From: Pseudomonadota bacterium
Lineage (GTDB): Bacteria > SAR324 > NAC60-12
DNA length: 5,082 nucleotides
Reading direction: 5' to 3'
Assembly: GCA_014381795.1 (NCBI GenBank)
Contig: JACNKY010000190.1
Location: 1 to 5,082 of the forward strand
Positions within the stretch are counted from its first letter, which is position 1, and every line of letters begins with the position of its first letter. The translations under genes and the position numbers were made by a program. Under the pieces are notes generated by a model, which saw only the letters and a list, made by a program, of their open reading frames with translations, was not told the origin of the DNA and did not search any database. Of this stretch, positions 1 through 5,082 are shown one piece after another.

Positions 1-273
1 AATGCAAACGTCAAAAATTATCGGCCAAAAAACTTAGCGATATACTCGTGAACAGGGACGGGGATAATCACACGAATTATTTATCATGTCAAACAAAATG
101 TATCTAAATAATGATTTCTTGATTGGAACTTGCCAAAACCATATCTTGTATAACAATCTTCCACAAACATGGGGGGCTTCAAATAGTTTAAGTAATCAAA
201 ACTTAAACTGGTAAAAAAACTGGTATAATATTTGCTTTAATAATATTATTTAATTTACCAGCATAACTAAAAT
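1..273. other. AT-rich non-coding leader upstream of the integrase-like gene
   Basis: I see no credible coding region, tRNA or attachment site here. The notable structure lies in the last 70 bases, where short direct and inverted repeats surround a TATAAT-like box (annotated separately). No strong Shine-Dalgarno sequence precedes the ATG at 274; the bases just upstream are AT-rich (ACTAAAAT), so translation of the integrase-like gene may be weak. A tRNA 3' end, the usual target of this type of integrase, is not visible. Confidence 0.6.
205..261. repeat. Nested direct and inverted repeats around a TATAAT box
   Basis: AAACTGGTA occurs twice as a direct repeat with a 12-base period (205-213 and 217-225). 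The CTGGTAA core at 208-214 recurs inverted as TTACCAG at 255-261. Between them ATAATATT (225-232) pairs with AATATTAT (242-249) to give an 8-bp AT hairpin. A perfect TATAAT sits at 224-229, overlapping the second direct repeat, with no good -35 box at the normal distance. The arrangement would suit a promoter with overlapping operator sites, or integrase arm-type sites, just ahead of the gene at 274. The function is inferred from layout alone. Confidence 0.4.
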
Positions 274-978
274 ATGAAACAGAATAAACTGACAGAGTCA
301 GCGGTTAAAAAAACGAATCCAACAGCCAAGCAATACAAGTTGTCAGATGGCGGGGGCTTGTATCTGTTAGTCCATTCAAACGGTTCAAAATACTGGAGAT
401 TCGATTTTAGATTCGACGGTAAACAGAAATCGTCTTCTTTAGGAGTCTGGCCTGAGGTTTCACTGGCAACAGCCAGAAGGAAAAGGGATCAGGCAAAAAG
501 TAAAATTAAAGAAGGTGTAAATCCCATTCAGGAAAAAAAGGAGAAAAAATCTATACAGTTCCAGCAGGTTCAAGAAAAAGCAAAAGCGGAACATTTAGAA
601 CTACCAAGACCTCAGCATATTTCTCAGCAAGAGGAAATTCAACAAGCTCCACAATTACTAGAAAATAATACTAAATCGGCTGTTAATTTGCTCAAGTCAC
701 ATGTTTATCCTGAGCTTGGAGGAAAAGCTGTTTCTGAGCTTGGCAAAGAGGATGTGACGGAAATTCTGAAAAACTTATACTGTAGCCGAAAAGAAGTATT
801 TCAACTTATTTGGGATATTTATCCTGATTATCCTCTTGTACAGCTTAGTGTTATGTTTATATTGCTATTAGGGCTAATGGGTTTCTTTTCGGCTTTACTC
901 ACTACCAGTTTGTATATTGTTTTTACAGTTTGTATTACGATTGGAATTAACGTTTGGCATGAGAAAAGTGCTGATTAA
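274..978 (+). CDS. Truncated tyrosine integrase: arm DNA-binding domain fused to a hydrophobic tail
   Basis: Residues 4-88 are a typical arm-type DNA-binding domain of P4-like tyrosine integrases (DUF4102), with YKLSDGGGLYLLV, SKYWRFDFRF and SLGVWPEVSLATAR. Residues about 135-169 (LLKSHVYPELGGKAVSELGKEDVTEILKNL) match the first helices of the core-binding SAM-like domain. The glutamine-rich linker between them (about 93-130) looks unlike the usual family sequence. After residue 170 the homology stops. Instead of the roughly 230-residue catalytic domain with its R-H-R-Y residues there is a tail with one or two membrane-type segments (about 189-227) ending WHEKSAD. The other two forward frames after base 780 do not continue the integrase, so this is a truncation or fusion rather than a simple frameshift. 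It cannot recombine DNA by itself. It may be a degraded island remnant or a domesticated DNA-binding membrane protein. It is the only plus-strand gene and is visibly more AT-rich than its neighbours, which suggests horizontal origin. Confidence 0.75.
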   Translation: MKQNKLTESAVKKTNPTAKQYKLSDGGGLYLLVHSNGSKYWRFDFRFDGKQKSSSLGVWPEVSLATARRKRDQAKSKIKEGVNPIQEKKEKKSIQFQQVQEKAKAEHLELPRPQHISQQEEIQQAPQLLENNTKSAVNLLKSHVYPELGGKAVSELGKEDVTEILKNLYCSRKEVFQLIWDIYPDYPLVQLSVMFILLLGLMGFFSALLTTSLYIVFTVCITIGINVWHEKSAD

Positions 979-1098
979 TCTTAAGACTGGAGTGTCCGCT
1001 CAATAAAACAGGAAAGACGCAGCGGTATTGAAGTGGGTTTAGTTTGTTATCCTGAATGCAGAATGTTCGCGAATTGAAGAGTAGTCTGCGAATTGTGC

Positions 1099-1407
1099 TC
1101 AACAGAAATCGGTCAGGTAAGAACCTTCTTCGAAACGGCTGAAATACTCCTCGACCAGCGGATGCTGAATGGGCCGGGGAGATAGTTCTTCTTCTAGGTT
1201 TTGTTCTGCCACGTAAGTCATGGCGTTGGACTTGTCAACCAGTACGTGATACCACGGTTTGTTCCTCGGAGGTTTGCTCCTTGCCATTTCACGATACCAT
1301 TCTTCTGATCCCTGAAAATCTGCGTCAACATCGATTATCACTCCCCGATAATCAAAACGTAGATGATGGATTATTTGTCCAATATTGAATTTGCAGACTG
1401 TGTCCAT
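1099..1407 (-). CDS. hspQ: Heat shock protein HspQ (YccV-like, hemimethylated-DNA-binding family)
   Basis: The 102-residue product has the length and landmarks of the HspQ/YccV family (DUF525-like): KFNIGQIIHH near residues 6-15, YRGVIIDVDADF at 20-31, EEWYREMARSKPP at 35-47, PWYHVLVD at 51-58 and TYVAEQNLEEE at 64-74. In enterobacteria this small cytosolic protein binds hemimethylated DNA, affects DnaA levels and acts as a specificity-enhancing factor for Lon protease; those roles come from the family and are not shown here. It starts at ATG 1407 and ends in TGA. No strong ribosome binding site or sigma-32 promoter is visible upstream. A possible housekeeping -10 (TATAAC, minus strand 1467-1462) lies about 55 bases before the start with only a poor -35. 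The flanking gaps of 120 and 205 bases indicate a single-gene unit. The 205-base gap holds only short direct repeats (AGCTCAA at 1491 and 1502; TCTTAAAAT at 1522 and 1536). Confidence 0.92.
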   Translation of the reverse strand: MDTVCKFNIGQIIHHLRFDYRGVIIDVDADFQGSEEWYREMARSKPPRNKPWYHVLVDKSNAMTYVAEQNLEEELSPRPIQHPLVEEYFSRFEEGSYLTDFC

Positions 1408-1612
1408 TGGATCTGTCTAAAAATAAAATCTTCAAAAAAGTGAATTTCGCTTATAATTGCTGTTATAGTAAAATAATTAATGCCTGCCTAAGCTCAACAC
1501 TAGCTCAAGTCAATCACGAACTCTTAAAATCGTCTTCTTAAAATAGTTGTTGAATTGTGGCGACACGATACTTAATTCTAAAAAACAATAAAATTCATGT
1601 ACCTATTATTTT

Positions 1613-2218
1613 TCAAACGCTTGTCTGAATCAACTGCTCCAGAGCTTCATAATTCTGTGCCCCCACAAGCCCTTGGTTTCCGGAAACAAAGGTTGGCACT
1701 CCCGTAACACCAAGTTCATGAGCGCGACTCCAGTCGGCGTCAACCGCATTCCGGAAAAGACGTTCGCTGATCACTCCCTCAGCCACTACACGGGACAATC
1801 CTGCCGCTTCAGCCACGTCCAGCAGGACTTCCGGTTCGGCGAGGTTTTGCCCCTCAACAAAATATGCCTCAAAGAGTTTCAGATTCAGTGCTTCACCTTC
1901 CGGAAAAGTTTCGCCCCACTTCGAGAGTTCCTGCGCGAGTCGGCTGTTGTATGTGTGACTACGGTTTCCGTAAGGCAAGTTTTCCTCTGCCATCAAACCT
2001 GACATGCGCTGCTTCATGGCCTCAATTTCGTAACCACGCCCCCGGAACAGTTCCTCCAGCGAAAGCCCGGAATCCGGGGTCTCCGGATGCAGCGGAAAGT
2101 GTGTCCAGCGCACGGTTATTCCGTATTTCTTTTTCAATCGTTCGACACGCCCGGTGACGAGGTAGCACCATGGTCAGACGAAATCGCTGAAGATTTCTAG
2201 AACTTGAGTTGTTTCCAT
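1613..2218 (-). CDS. DsbA/FrnE-family thiol oxidoreductase, probable selenoprotein (UPWC active site)
   Basis: The reading frame from ATG 2218 encodes 201 residues if the in-frame UGA at 2176-2174 is read as selenocysteine 15. The N-terminus then reads LEIFSDFV-U-PWCYLV, the beta-strand and CPWC active site of cytosolic DsbA-like proteins of the FrnE type (COG2761), with Sec in place of the first Cys. Downstream are the family landmarks: LPYGNRSHTYNSRLA (about 81-95), the helical insert, and the cis-proline motif GVTGVPTF (170-177, Pro175) followed by LVGAQ. No signal peptide is seen, so it should act in the cytoplasm on disulfides. The only other in-frame start is TTG 2137, which would delete the active site and first strand. 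An in-frame TAA six codons upstream limits extension, and ATG 2218 is the only ATG there. No clear Shine-Dalgarno is visible. A SECIS-like hairpin follows the UGA. The alternative is a pseudogene or sequencing error at one base. Confidence 0.82.
2142..2160 (-). promoter_or_regulatory. SECIS-like hairpin inside the coding region
   Basis: In the mRNA, UCG (2160-2158) pairs with CGA (2144-2142) and CAC (2156-2154) with GUG (2148-2146). A U-U mismatch (2157/2145) lies between the two 3-bp blocks, and the apical loop is CGGGC (2153-2149). The loop guanines lie 22-24 nt after the UGA. The E. coli fdhF minimal SECIS has the same plan: 3 bp, a bulged U, 3 bp and a loop starting GG, at a similar distance. 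Bacterial SECIS rules (a G in the first two loop bases, about 16-37 nt from UGA) are met. This is a hand fold and energies were not computed. A competing GGUG/CACC pairing (2169-2166 with 2156-2153) exists. Confidence 0.65.
2174..2176 (-). other. Candidate selenocysteine UGA codon (Sec15)
   Basis: On the minus strand the codons run GAT TTC GTC TGA CCA TGG TGC TAC, read as D-F-V-U-P-W-C-Y. The UGA falls precisely on the nucleophilic cysteine of a CPWC motif, and the frame is open on both sides with family-like protein sequence. Four other stops in the window (hspQ, this gene's own end, the membrane protein and the aldo/keto reductase) are also TGA and end proteins at reasonable lengths. UGA is therefore not reassigned genome-wide, and local recoding is required. 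Confidence 0.75.
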
Positions 2219-2290
2219 AATTATTTTTACGATTTAAGGGTACACAATACTTTATGCTGAAAAAGTAGACACATCATTTCTCCCATATCA

Positions 2291-2386
2291 TGTCATCCCG
2301 GACTTGATCCGGGATCCAGACTACGTTCTGTTTGCAAACTTGTTTTGCGGCAACACCCCTGGATTCCCGCTGCCGCGGGAATGACA
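2291..2386. repeat. Composite palindromic element, copy 1 (MITE-like)
   Basis: Two imperfect inverted arms of about 29 bases enclose a spacer of roughly 40 bases. The left arm (2291-2319) starts TGTCATCCCGG and contains a perfect 8-bp stem, ATCCCGGA with TCCGGGAT. The right arm (2358-2386) contains another, ATTCCCGC with GCGGGAAT, and ends ATGACA. The arms are also complementary to each other, so the element can fold as two small hairpins or one long one. Similar GTCATTCCCGC...GGGAATCCAG repeats are scattered through many proteobacterial genomes. It lies between two minus-strand genes and could act as a transcription terminator or mRNA stabiliser for the membrane-protein gene. No clear target duplication is seen. 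Confidence 0.8.
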
Positions 2387-2401
2387 AAATAGACTCTCCT
2401 T

Positions 2402-2470
2402 TAGTTCGCCGCTTCTACGGGAAAGAAAAAAAGATACTCCCCTAGATTGCCGTTTTCAAGGGAATGACAA
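2402..2470. repeat. Two decayed right-arm copies next to element 1
   Basis: The stretches at 2402-2429 (TAGTTCGCCGCTTC...) and 2442-2470 (CTAGATTGCCG...GGGAATGACAA) align with the right arm of the neighbouring element (TGGATTCCCGC...GGGAATGACAA). They carry several mismatches that break their stems. Together with the intact arm starting at 2360 they form a series with a period of about 41-42 bases. They appear to be older tandem duplicates. They occupy most of the space up to the end of the membrane-protein gene at 2514. Confidence 0.6.
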
Positions 2471-2513
2471 TAAAAACGACGTCAATCATTTTCGAAGAAT
2501 CCGCTACCTTCGC

Positions 2514-4334
2514 TCAATAATTAAACCAACCGTTTAGATCATAAGAAATTCCGGAACCGGAAAAGCCCTCCACAGCCAAAACAAATCCTGTCAGAATGAT
2601 GCCCAACGCCGAACTGATAACGCTCTGGGTGGCGGCGTAGCCCATCACTTTTGTGGGTTTGTGGATCAACTCATGAAAATTGATGGACTCGTCCACCTGT
2701 TGTAACAAGACTTTGGCTTGGCTGAATTGTTTGAATTCCAGGGTTTTGTCCGCATTCTCTGCATCCATTAGTTCTTTTTCCAGAAAAAACAACTCCTTTT
2801 GCACCTGATCACGTTGGTCCGAACTAAGAGTTTGCAGTTTGGTCGCCTTGGAAATGGCAAAGACGCAAACGGCAGAAATGGAAAACACAATGATTATGAG
2901 TAGCCAGATGGTAGAGACATGATGTCGTGTCTGCGTCCAGGCAATTACATTCAGAAACAACACACATAGAATCGCGTAACTAAGCAGAATGGAAGTGTAT
3001 GCCTGAATGCGCAGATAAAAGATTTCACCAAACGAGCGTAGTGTTTTGCGGCAGATCATCCAGGCAAAGACATTCCCCGGCTTCTTTATGTCAATGTAAA
3101 CATACGGATCATTTGGTTCGCCCGTGCTGGACTCCTGCATCGTGCTTTTTGTGCTTTCTTTGTCCTTCTCCTTTTCCTCCGGATTCGGTTTATGAAATAA
3201 TAACTCGCTCAAGCGAACACCCGGATACTGAATCAACCGGCCTAGTATTTTGAGGGTAGTCGCCCGTCTGTTGAAATCATGGGCGCATATCATTCCAAAG
3301 TTCAGATTGCCTAGACTTCCGAACAAAAAACCTAACAGGCAACCGATAAAGATGAAAACTTCCAGTGATGCATCGCCGAAAGTATTCAATCCGTAACTTA
3401 ATCGTATCAAAAATGTGCATAACATTATCGCTAAGGCTAGTATAAGGAAGCTTAAACTGTAAATCGGAGGGAATTTTAGATTGTAAACCGAACTCAGAAT
3501 TTGATGCAAAATGAAGCCGGTAGTGACTTCATCCTTTTCATTACAGCCCGTTTCCGCCGTAAAAAGCTCATCGGTCGAATGCTTCCGGAGGCGTGAGCTT
3601 GTTTCCCTATCCATTTTGAAAGAGATCCCCTGCAGTGCGACATCGTTTTCGTCCATGGCGCAAATCAGTTCATCCTCGATCAGTCCAGGGAAGTTTGCGG
3701 GGTTGGTCCAACCACCACCCACTAGGCGGCGGTTGGTTTGAGCCTCAGACCAGTTGGGAGCAGGGCATTGCAGTTGCGCATAATCTTCTGGACGATAATA
3801 TCCGTATTTGGCGGATACAATCAGAGCCCGCAATGAAAAAAATAGATAGGCAAGACTAATTTGAAACAGATCAACGTTTAGCACAACAGCCTCAGGTGCA
3901 AAAAACCTCAGCAACAATGCAAGGGTGATCATCCAGTAAATGGGATAGAAGAAGACCCAGAAAAAAATATGATTGCCGCGTGAATTGTGTTTGCGTGAAC
4001 ACACAAACAGGCAGCGGTGATTCATCACATGCCATGCTCTGGAAAGCGAACGCTCAACCAGTAGCACAGCGAGGGGTGCAATCAGCACCGGAGGCAGGTT
4101 TTCATAAAGCATGGTGACCCAGAACTGCCTCCATGAAAATTCAACTGGATTGTGCAGAGTGTGCAGTTTGTCTTCCGGAAGCGCACTCCGCAGTTTGGCT
4201 GCATGAAGGCTGTTCGGAAATTGAGACAGGAGCTTCTCGTCCTCTTCCTTGGAAGGATGCCGTTTATGGAGCTTAGATTCATTTTTATGATGCTTCACTT
4301 CCGGAAAAGAAGTTTTTGATACTGCTTGATCCAT
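2514..4334 (-). CDS. Unrecognised multi-pass membrane protein (606 aa)
   Basis: I cannot assign this 606-residue protein to a family. It starts at ATG 4334 behind a perfect AAGGAGG and ends in TGA. A charged, Lys/His-rich N-terminus (1-70) is followed by hydrophobic segments at about 72-94, 123-143 and 152-172. Next comes a long hydrophilic loop (173-288). Further hydrophobic pairs lie at 289-311 and 325-347, then 446-466 and 474-496. A hydrophilic, probably coiled-coil stretch (about 505-550, rich in Q, E, K, L) precedes a final segment at 566-589. A strongly charged Lys/Glu/Ser stretch lies at 384-406. The total is about eight predicted membrane passes by eye. No transporter, kinase or protease signature is evident, and there is no cleavable signal peptide. 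The repeat-filled gaps on both sides suggest it is transcribed alone. It could be a channel, a scaffold or a sensor, and I cannot choose between these. Confidence 0.85.
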   Translation of the reverse strand: MDQAVSKTSFPEVKHHKNESKLHKRHPSKEEDEKLLSQFPNSLHAAKLRSALPEDKLHTLHNPVEFSWRQFWVTMLYENLPPVLIAPLAVLLVERSLSRAWHVMNHRCLFVCSRKHNSRGNHIFFWVFFYPIYWMITLALLLRFFAPEAVVLNVDLFQISLAYLFFSLRALIVSAKYGYYRPEDYAQLQCPAPNWSEAQTNRRLVGGGWTNPANFPGLIEDELICAMDENDVALQGISFKMDRETSSRLRKHSTDELFTAETGCNEKDEVTTGFILHQILSSVYNLKFPPIYSLSFLILALAIMLCTFLIRLSYGLNTFGDASLEVFIFIGCLLGFLFGSLGNLNFGMICAHDFNRRATTLKILGRLIQYPGVRLSELLFHKPNPEEKEKDKESTKSTMQESSTGEPNDPYVYIDIKKPGNVFAWMICRKTLRSFGEIFYLRIQAYTSILLSYAILCVLFLNVIAWTQTRHHVSTIWLLIIIVFSISAVCVFAISKATKLQTLSSDQRDQVQKELFFLEKELMDAENADKTLEFKQFSQAKVLLQQVDESINFHELIHKPTKVMGYAATQSVISSALGIILTGFVLAVEGFSGSGISYDLNGWFNY

Positions 4335-4338
4335 GCTG

Positions 4339-4345
4339 CCTCCTT
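4339..4345 (-). promoter_or_regulatory. Strong ribosome binding site AAGGAGG
   Basis: The minus strand reads AAGGAGG then CAGC then ATG. This is the only textbook Shine-Dalgarno in the window. It fixes the start of the 606-residue membrane protein at 4334 and suggests efficient translation. Confidence 0.85.
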
Positions 4346-4499
4346 ATTAGCTGGTTTCAAATGGGATAAAATCTATGCTTTTCTTTGTCTTGCCCTCGCA
4401 CTAAATTGCTTTGCACGAAAATGAATCTCAACGGATTATATTTACGATTTTTTGTCAATACTTCTATGTTTAATTTTGACTCACTAAACCCCTTACATT

Positions 4500-4598
4500 T
4501 GTCATCACGGACCTGACCCGGGATCCAGCACATCGTTCTGGATGGGAGCAGGAATTCGCAGTAATACTACTGGATTCCCGTTTTCATGGGAATGACAG
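4500..4598. repeat. Composite palindromic element, copy 2
   Basis: The element has the same plan as the one at 2291-2386. The left arm (4500-4527) starts TGTCATCACGG and ends GGGATCCAG. A spacer of 43 bases contains CATCGTTCTG, similar to CTACGTTCTG at the same place in copy 1. The right arm (4571-4598) is TGGATTCCCG...GGGAATGACAG. Overall length is 99 bases against 96 in copy 1, so the two look like copies of one composite unit. The stems carry mismatches here, indicating some decay. Confidence 0.75.
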
Positions 4599-4631
4599 CA
4601 ATGGGCACATCGTTCCTGTTTGTTCCGTCCC

Positions 4632-4659
4632 TGGATTCCCGCTTGCGCGGGAATGACAA
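4632..4659. repeat. Extra intact right-arm palindrome, possible terminator for the aldo/keto reductase gene
   Basis: TGGATTCCCGC-TTGC-GCGGGAATGACAA forms a perfect 8-bp stem (ATTCCCGC, 4635-4642, with GCGGGAAT, 4647-4654) and a 4-base loop. The 33-base spacer before it repeats the CACATCGTTC sequence of the element to its left. It lies 30 bases beyond the minus-strand stop of the aldo/keto reductase gene, where a stem could stop transcription or protect the mRNA end. No strong U-run follows on the minus strand, so classic rho-independent termination is doubtful. Confidence 0.6.
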
Positions 4660-4689
4660 CTTGTGTTGTAGTTTGTCTGGTTCATATTT

Positions 4690-5082
4690 TCAACAATAAC
4701 GCTCAACTCCCACAATCTGCTCATCTGAGTAACGGTCGCCATGCGCGAAACCAACCGGAAGAATTCGTTCAATTTCCGCTCGGTCTTCATCGCTGAAATT
4801 AATTTCAGCAGCTCCTACCCACTCTTGTAGGTGCTCAGCACTTCGTGTTCCTGGAATCGGGATAAGATGCTCTCCCTGCTCCAGAACCCAAGCCATTGCG
4901 GCGCCTGTTGTGCTCCAGCCCCGCGAATGTGCAAAGTCCCGGAAAGCTGAAATCAATTTGCAGTTGGCAGAAAAATTTGGTTCCATAAAGCGCGGCATGT
5001 TCTTGCGGAAATCAGTTTCCTCGAAATTATCCGGAACCGGAAAAGTATCGCTTAACATACCACGAGCCAGTGGAGAAAATGG
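4690..5082 (-). CDS. Aldo/keto reductase, C-terminal part (5' end beyond window)
   Basis: The visible 130 residues are the C-terminal part of an NADP-dependent aldo/keto reductase (TIM-barrel oxidoreductase acting on aldehydes or ketones). The frame is open to the right edge. The eight codons before the first visible ATG read PFSPLARG, the conserved PLARG/PLGRG segment of the family, so ATG 5058 is internal. Later landmarks are the WSTTGAAMAWVLEQG helix, the cofactor-binding stretch HLIPIPGTRSAEHLQEWVGAAEINFS and the C-terminal GDRYSDEQ. Family members usually have Glu-Asn in the IPGTR...L-x-E-N motif, where the Asn contacts the adenine; here it is Glu-Trp (visible residues 87-88), a possible change in cofactor contact. 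The catalytic Asp-Tyr-Lys-His residues lie outside the window. The substrate cannot be told. It ends in TGA and is followed by the palindromic repeat cluster. Confidence 0.92.
   Translation of the reverse strand, partial: PFSPLARGMLSDTFPVPDNFEETDFRKNMPRFMEPNFSANCKLISAFRDFAHSRGWSTTGAAMAWVLEQGEHLIPIPGTRSAEHLQEWVGAAEINFSDEDRAEIERILPVGFAHGDRYSDEQIVGVERYC

Larger units (their letters stand above)
4335..4689. other. Intergenic region with repeats and possible promoter boxes
   Basis: This 355-base gap separates the aldo/keto reductase stop from the membrane-protein start. Next to the reductase end lies the second repeat cluster (4500-4659). Nearer the membrane-protein gene, on the minus strand, are a perfect TTGACA (4458-4453) and a perfect TATAAT (4440-4435). 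They are only 12 bases apart, too close for a canonical sigma-70 promoter, so one of them may be fortuitous. A promoter here would leave an untranslated leader of about 100 bases. No coding region is credible. Confidence 0.5.

Noticed and set aside
1099..1104. Cys-UGA at the C-terminus of HspQ (and again at 4690-4695 in the aldo/keto reductase), considered as a possible Cys-Sec redox tail
   Set aside because: Both proteins are already at the normal family length, the codons after the UGA do not resemble conserved protein, and no SECIS-like hairpin stood out.
1673..2157. Plus-strand open frames at 1673-2002 and 1864-2157
   Set aside because: They lie antisense to the DsbA/FrnE gene, lack recognisable protein motifs and are best explained as shadows of that frame.
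1613..2218. Reassignment of UGA to Trp or Gly across the genome
   Set aside because: Tryptophan is encoded by TGG throughout, and TGA ends four genes at sensible lengths, so only local recoding fits.
2291..2470. CRISPR array
   Set aside because: The repeated units are palindromic and degenerate, with related rather than unique spacers, and no cas genes are present.
2999..3859. Three plus-strand open frames opposite the membrane-protein gene, and a minus-strand one at 4082-4282 in another frame
   Set aside because: They are antisense or out-of-frame to a clear 606-codon gene with a strong ribosome binding site, and their composition is low-information.
4435..4458. TTGACA and TATAAT pair as a canonical promoter for the membrane-protein gene
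   Set aside because: The spacing is 12 bases instead of about 17, so it is noted in the intergenic entry but not called as a promoter.
4584..4790. 68-codon minus-strand frame containing SRASGNPG
   Set aside because: It is produced by reading through the GTCATTCCCGC-type palindromic repeat and overlaps the aldo/keto reductase end in another frame. The SRASGNP string is a common artefact of such repeats.

Overview
The window holds five protein-coding genes and two clusters of palindromic repeats. It reads like chromosomal DNA of an environmental proteobacterium. A delta-proteobacterium or SAR324-like lineage is my guess, from three signs: an HspQ gene, dispersed GTCATTCCCGC-type palindromic repeats, and a probable selenocysteine codon. 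No rRNA, tRNA, CRISPR array or intact mobile element is visible, so the taxonomic guess is weak.

Layout. Bases 1-273 are an AT-rich non-coding leader with nested direct and inverted repeats. Bases 274-978 (+) encode a truncated tyrosine-integrase-like protein. Its arm DNA-binding domain is intact and its core-binding domain is partial, but the catalytic domain is replaced by a hydrophobic tail. All other genes are on the minus strand. They are hspQ (1099-1407), a DsbA/FrnE-family thiol oxidoreductase (1613-2218), a 606-residue multi-pass membrane protein I do not recognise (2514-4334), and the C-terminal part of an aldo/keto reductase that runs off the right edge (4690-5082).

The main discovery is in the DsbA/FrnE gene. 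A conventional reading starts downstream of the active site and loses it. Reading from the ATG at 2218 puts a single in-frame UGA (2176-2174) exactly where the first cysteine of the CPWC motif belongs, giving U-P-W-C. About 20 nt downstream, the mRNA can fold into a small hairpin (2160-2142) of 3 bp, a U-U mismatch, 3 bp and a G-rich loop. This closely resembles the minimal E. coli fdhF SECIS. I therefore annotate the gene as a 201-residue selenoprotein. The alternative is a nonsense mutation or sequencing error.

The intergenic spaces on both sides of the membrane-protein gene each carry a composite palindromic element of about 96-99 bp that begins TGTCAT and ends ATGACA. Extra and decayed half-copies sit beside each one. 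The minus-strand genes are widely spaced and do not look like a tight operon. The oxidoreductase, the aldo/keto reductase and HspQ could all be stress-related, but nothing in the sequence shows that they act together.
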